In this document: positions 62,682 through 64,000 of the stretch, one piece after another | Layout of the letters: every line of letters begins with the position of its first letter | How positions within the stretch are numbered: the stretch's first letter is position 1 | Assembly: GCF_017301735.1 (NCBI RefSeq) | Contig: NZ_CP071090.1 | Span: forward strand, 8,050,001-8,114,000 | DNA: 64,000 nt | Direction: 5' to 3' | Source: Pyxidicoccus parkwaysis | GTDB taxonomy: Bacteria > Myxococcota > Myxococcia > Myxococcales > Myxococcaceae | Notes under the pieces: generated by a model | Database searches by the model: none | Seen by the model: the letters and a program-made list of their open reading frames with translations, nothing else | What the model was told of the DNA's origin: nothing | Translations under genes and position numbers: made by a program

Positions 62682-62796
62682 CACGATGCTCCCCGTTCCA
62701 CCAACCTCCAACCCGTCCATCATCAGCCCAGCCTCCCCAGAGTGAAACCCCACCCTTGATGGTGTGTCCACTCCTTCCTACTCGCTGGGTCTGACA
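62106..62796. repeat. 691-bp repeat, copy B
   Basis: Second copy of the duplicated segment, same orientation and same length as 59733-60423, again carrying a full Uma2-type gene plus 115 upstream bases. Flanks differ outside the repeat (5-oxoprolinase genes on one side, ABC transporter genes on the other). Confidence 0.9.
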
Positions 62797-62809
62797 ACCG
62801 GCTGCGTCC

Positions 62810-63544
62810 CTACCGCCTCAACAGGCGAGACAGGAACTCCCGGGTCCTCGGCTGCTTCGGCTCGCGCAAAACCTGTTGAGGCGCCCCCTCCTCCACCACC
62901 TTCCCCCCGTCCATGAACAGCACGCGGTGGGCCACGTCCTCGGCGAAGCCCATCTCGTGCGTCACCACGCACATGGTCATCCCCTCGCGCGCCAGCTCGC
63001 GCATGACCTCCAGCACCTCGCCCACCAGCTCCGGGTCCAGCGCGCTGGTGGGCTCGTCGAACAGCATCACCTCGGGCTTCATCGCCAGCGCCCGCGCAAT
63101 GGCCACCCGCTGCTGCTGCCCTCCAGAAAGCTGCTCCGGCCACGCACCCGCCTTCTCTCCCAGGTGCACCATCTCCAACATCCGCCGGCCCAGCGCCTCG
63201 GCCTCCGCGTCCGGCATGCCCAGCACCTTGCGCGGCGCGAGCGTCACGTTGTCCAGCGCGCTCAAGTGGGGGAACAGATGGAAGCGCTGGAACACCATGC
63301 CCACGCGGCGGTGCAGCGCCTGGAGCGCCTTCGCCTCGTCGCGCACCGGCACGCCGCCCACCACCACCTCGCCCTCCGTCGGCATCTCCAGCCCGCACAG
63401 GCACCGCAGCAACGTGGACTTGCCACACCCGGACGGGCCCACGAAGACCACCACCTCGCCGGGCTCCACCGTGAGGTCCACGCCCCGGAGGACCTCCAGC
63501 GTCCCGAAGCGCTTGTGCAGGTTGCGGACCTCGACGAGCGACAT
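62810..63544 (-). CDS. Polar amino acid ABC transporter ATP-binding protein
   Basis: 244 residues from ATG 63544. GlnQ/HisP/ArtP-type ATPase: Walker [11 protein letters not shown]-loop [21 protein letters not shown] signature LSGGQQQR, Walker [15 protein letters not shown] and switch His in [16 protein letters not shown]. The Met-Gly-Phe-Ala sequence after the switch His is typical of amino acid importers. Powers uptake through the permease encoded eight bases upstream. The binding protein is not in the window. Confidence 0.95.
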   Translation of the reverse strand: MSLVEVRNLHKRFGTLEVLRGVDLTVEPGEVVVFVGPSGCGKSTLLRCLCGLEMPTEGEVVVGGVPVRDEAKALQALHRRVGMVFQRFHLFPHLSALDNVTLAPRKVLGMPDAEAEALGRRMLEMVHLGEKAGAWPEQLSGGQQQRVAIARALAMKPEVMLFDEPTSALDPELVGEVLEVMRELAREGMTMCVVTHEMGFAEDVAHRVLFMDGGKVVEEGAPQQVLREPKQPRTREFLSRLLRR

Positions 63545-63552
63545 GCCATGCC

Positions 63553-64000
63553 TCAGCGCTGACGGTGCAGGCGCCGCTCCAGCGCCGAGGCCAGCCGCGT
63601 CAGCGGCAGCGTGGCCAAGAGGTAGAACACCGCCACGGCGGGCCAGATGGCCAGCGGCGCCGCGAGCTGACTCGCCAGCTCCTGCCCCGCCCGCGTCAGC
63701 TCCGCCATGCCGATGATGGACACCAGCGACGAATCCTTCAGCAGCGCAATCCCCTCGTTCGTCAGCGGAGGCAGCACGTTGCGCACCGCCTGCGGGAGGA
63801 TGACGTGGCGCATGGCCTGCGCATGGCTCATGCCCAGCGCCCGCGCCGCCTCCGACTGTCCCGGGTCCACCGAGGCGATGCCCGCGCGGAAGATTTCCGC
63901 CACGTACGCCGCGCTGTTGAGCGTCAGCGCCAGCACCGCCGCCAGCATCGGCGCCAGGTCCACGCCCAACAGCTGCGGCAGCGCGTAGTAGATGAAGATG
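63553..64000 (-). CDS. Polar amino acid ABC transporter permease, N-terminus beyond window edge
   Basis: The visible 148 C-terminal residues run on past the window end. GlnP/HisM/ArtQ type: [47 protein letters not shown] is the EAA-loop region (key: EAARALGM and the ILPQA that docks the ATPase), preceded by [14 protein letters not shown] and followed by helices at [18 protein letters not shown] and [16 protein letters not shown]. Inner-membrane partner of the ATPase gene next to it. Confidence 0.92.
   Translation of the reverse strand, partial: IFIYYALPQLLGVDLAPMLAAVLALTLNSAAYVAEIFRAGIASVDPGQSEAARALGMSHAQAMRHVILPQAVRNVLPPLTNEGIALLKDSSLVSIIGMAELTRAGQELASQLAAPLAIWPAVAVFYLLATLPLTRLASALERRLHRQR

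Noticed and set aside
59733-62796. Composite transposon formed by the two 691-bp repeats
   Set aside because: No transposase, no terminal inverted repeats and no obvious target duplication were seen; kept only as a repeat observation.

Overview
The window is about 70% GC, with dense, often translationally overlapped genes, and encodes Hanks-type kinases, FHA and PP2C proteins, proline/alanine-rich linkers, many lipoproteins and multiheme cytochromes. This combination points to a myxobacterium, most likely Myxococcaceae (Myxococcus, Corallococcus or Pyxidicoccus type). That is inferred from gene content only. I see no rRNA, tRNA, CRISPR array or insertion sequence.

Region 1 (1-18039, all minus strand) is the standout. 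It is one tightly coupled nine-gene operon, listed in transcription order: zinc-ribbon/FHA protein; secreted vWA with a transmembrane segment and cytosolic FHA; PP2C phosphatase with a repeat linker and membrane anchor; two large exported single-pass proteins (the second with a vWA domain) that end in related cytosolic modules; a 1083-residue tubulin/FtsZ-like protein; a membrane protein whose N-terminus resembles a broken version of it; a multi-pass membrane protein ending in a YprA/MrfA-helicase-like cysteine module; and a Ser/Thr kinase cut by the window edge. Most junctions overlap by 1-14 bases or are nearly flush. The content suggests a phospho-regulated, envelope-spanning machine built around a tubulin-like filament or switch.

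Region 2 (18292-25872) holds a divergent FAD monooxygenase, an apparent remnant of an SRPBCC-family gene, and a compact three-gene cassette: a DUF559-type nuclease with a degenerate N-terminal P-loop, a winged-helix-like protein of unknown function, and a 1139-residue protein fusing an AAA/STAND-like ATPase to a HerA/FtsK-type translocase. This looks like a DNA-processing or anti-phage cassette that I cannot match to a named system.

Region 3 (25978-42350) is mostly chromosomal housekeeping and membrane genes. It contains a pabB-pabA-pabC cluster, a small hydrolase, an RsuA-type pseudouridine synthase, a YqjD/YqjE-like envelope trio, a ThrE exporter, DoxX-like and AI-2E-type membrane proteins, an exported nuclease-like lipoprotein with a lamin-tail domain, a DedA-like protein, a diiron metallo-beta-lactamase protein next to a second Ser/Thr kinase, and two small envelope genes.

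Region 4 (42351-64000) has two tandem paralogous lipoproteins, a divergent MFS exporter/LysR pair with two clear T-N11-A operators, an endonuclease/phosphatase-fold enzyme, a TfoX-domain protein with a histone-like tail, a ParE-type toxin-antitoxin pair with a palindromic operator, an acyl-CoA synthetase, cysE-cysK, a class V aminotransferase, a triheme cytochrome lipoprotein, a 5-oxoprolinase operon with a PxpA-PxpB fusion followed by PxpC, a diheme cytochrome gene bracketed by two collinear 691-bp repeats that each carry a Uma2-type gene, and the start of a polar amino acid ABC transporter.
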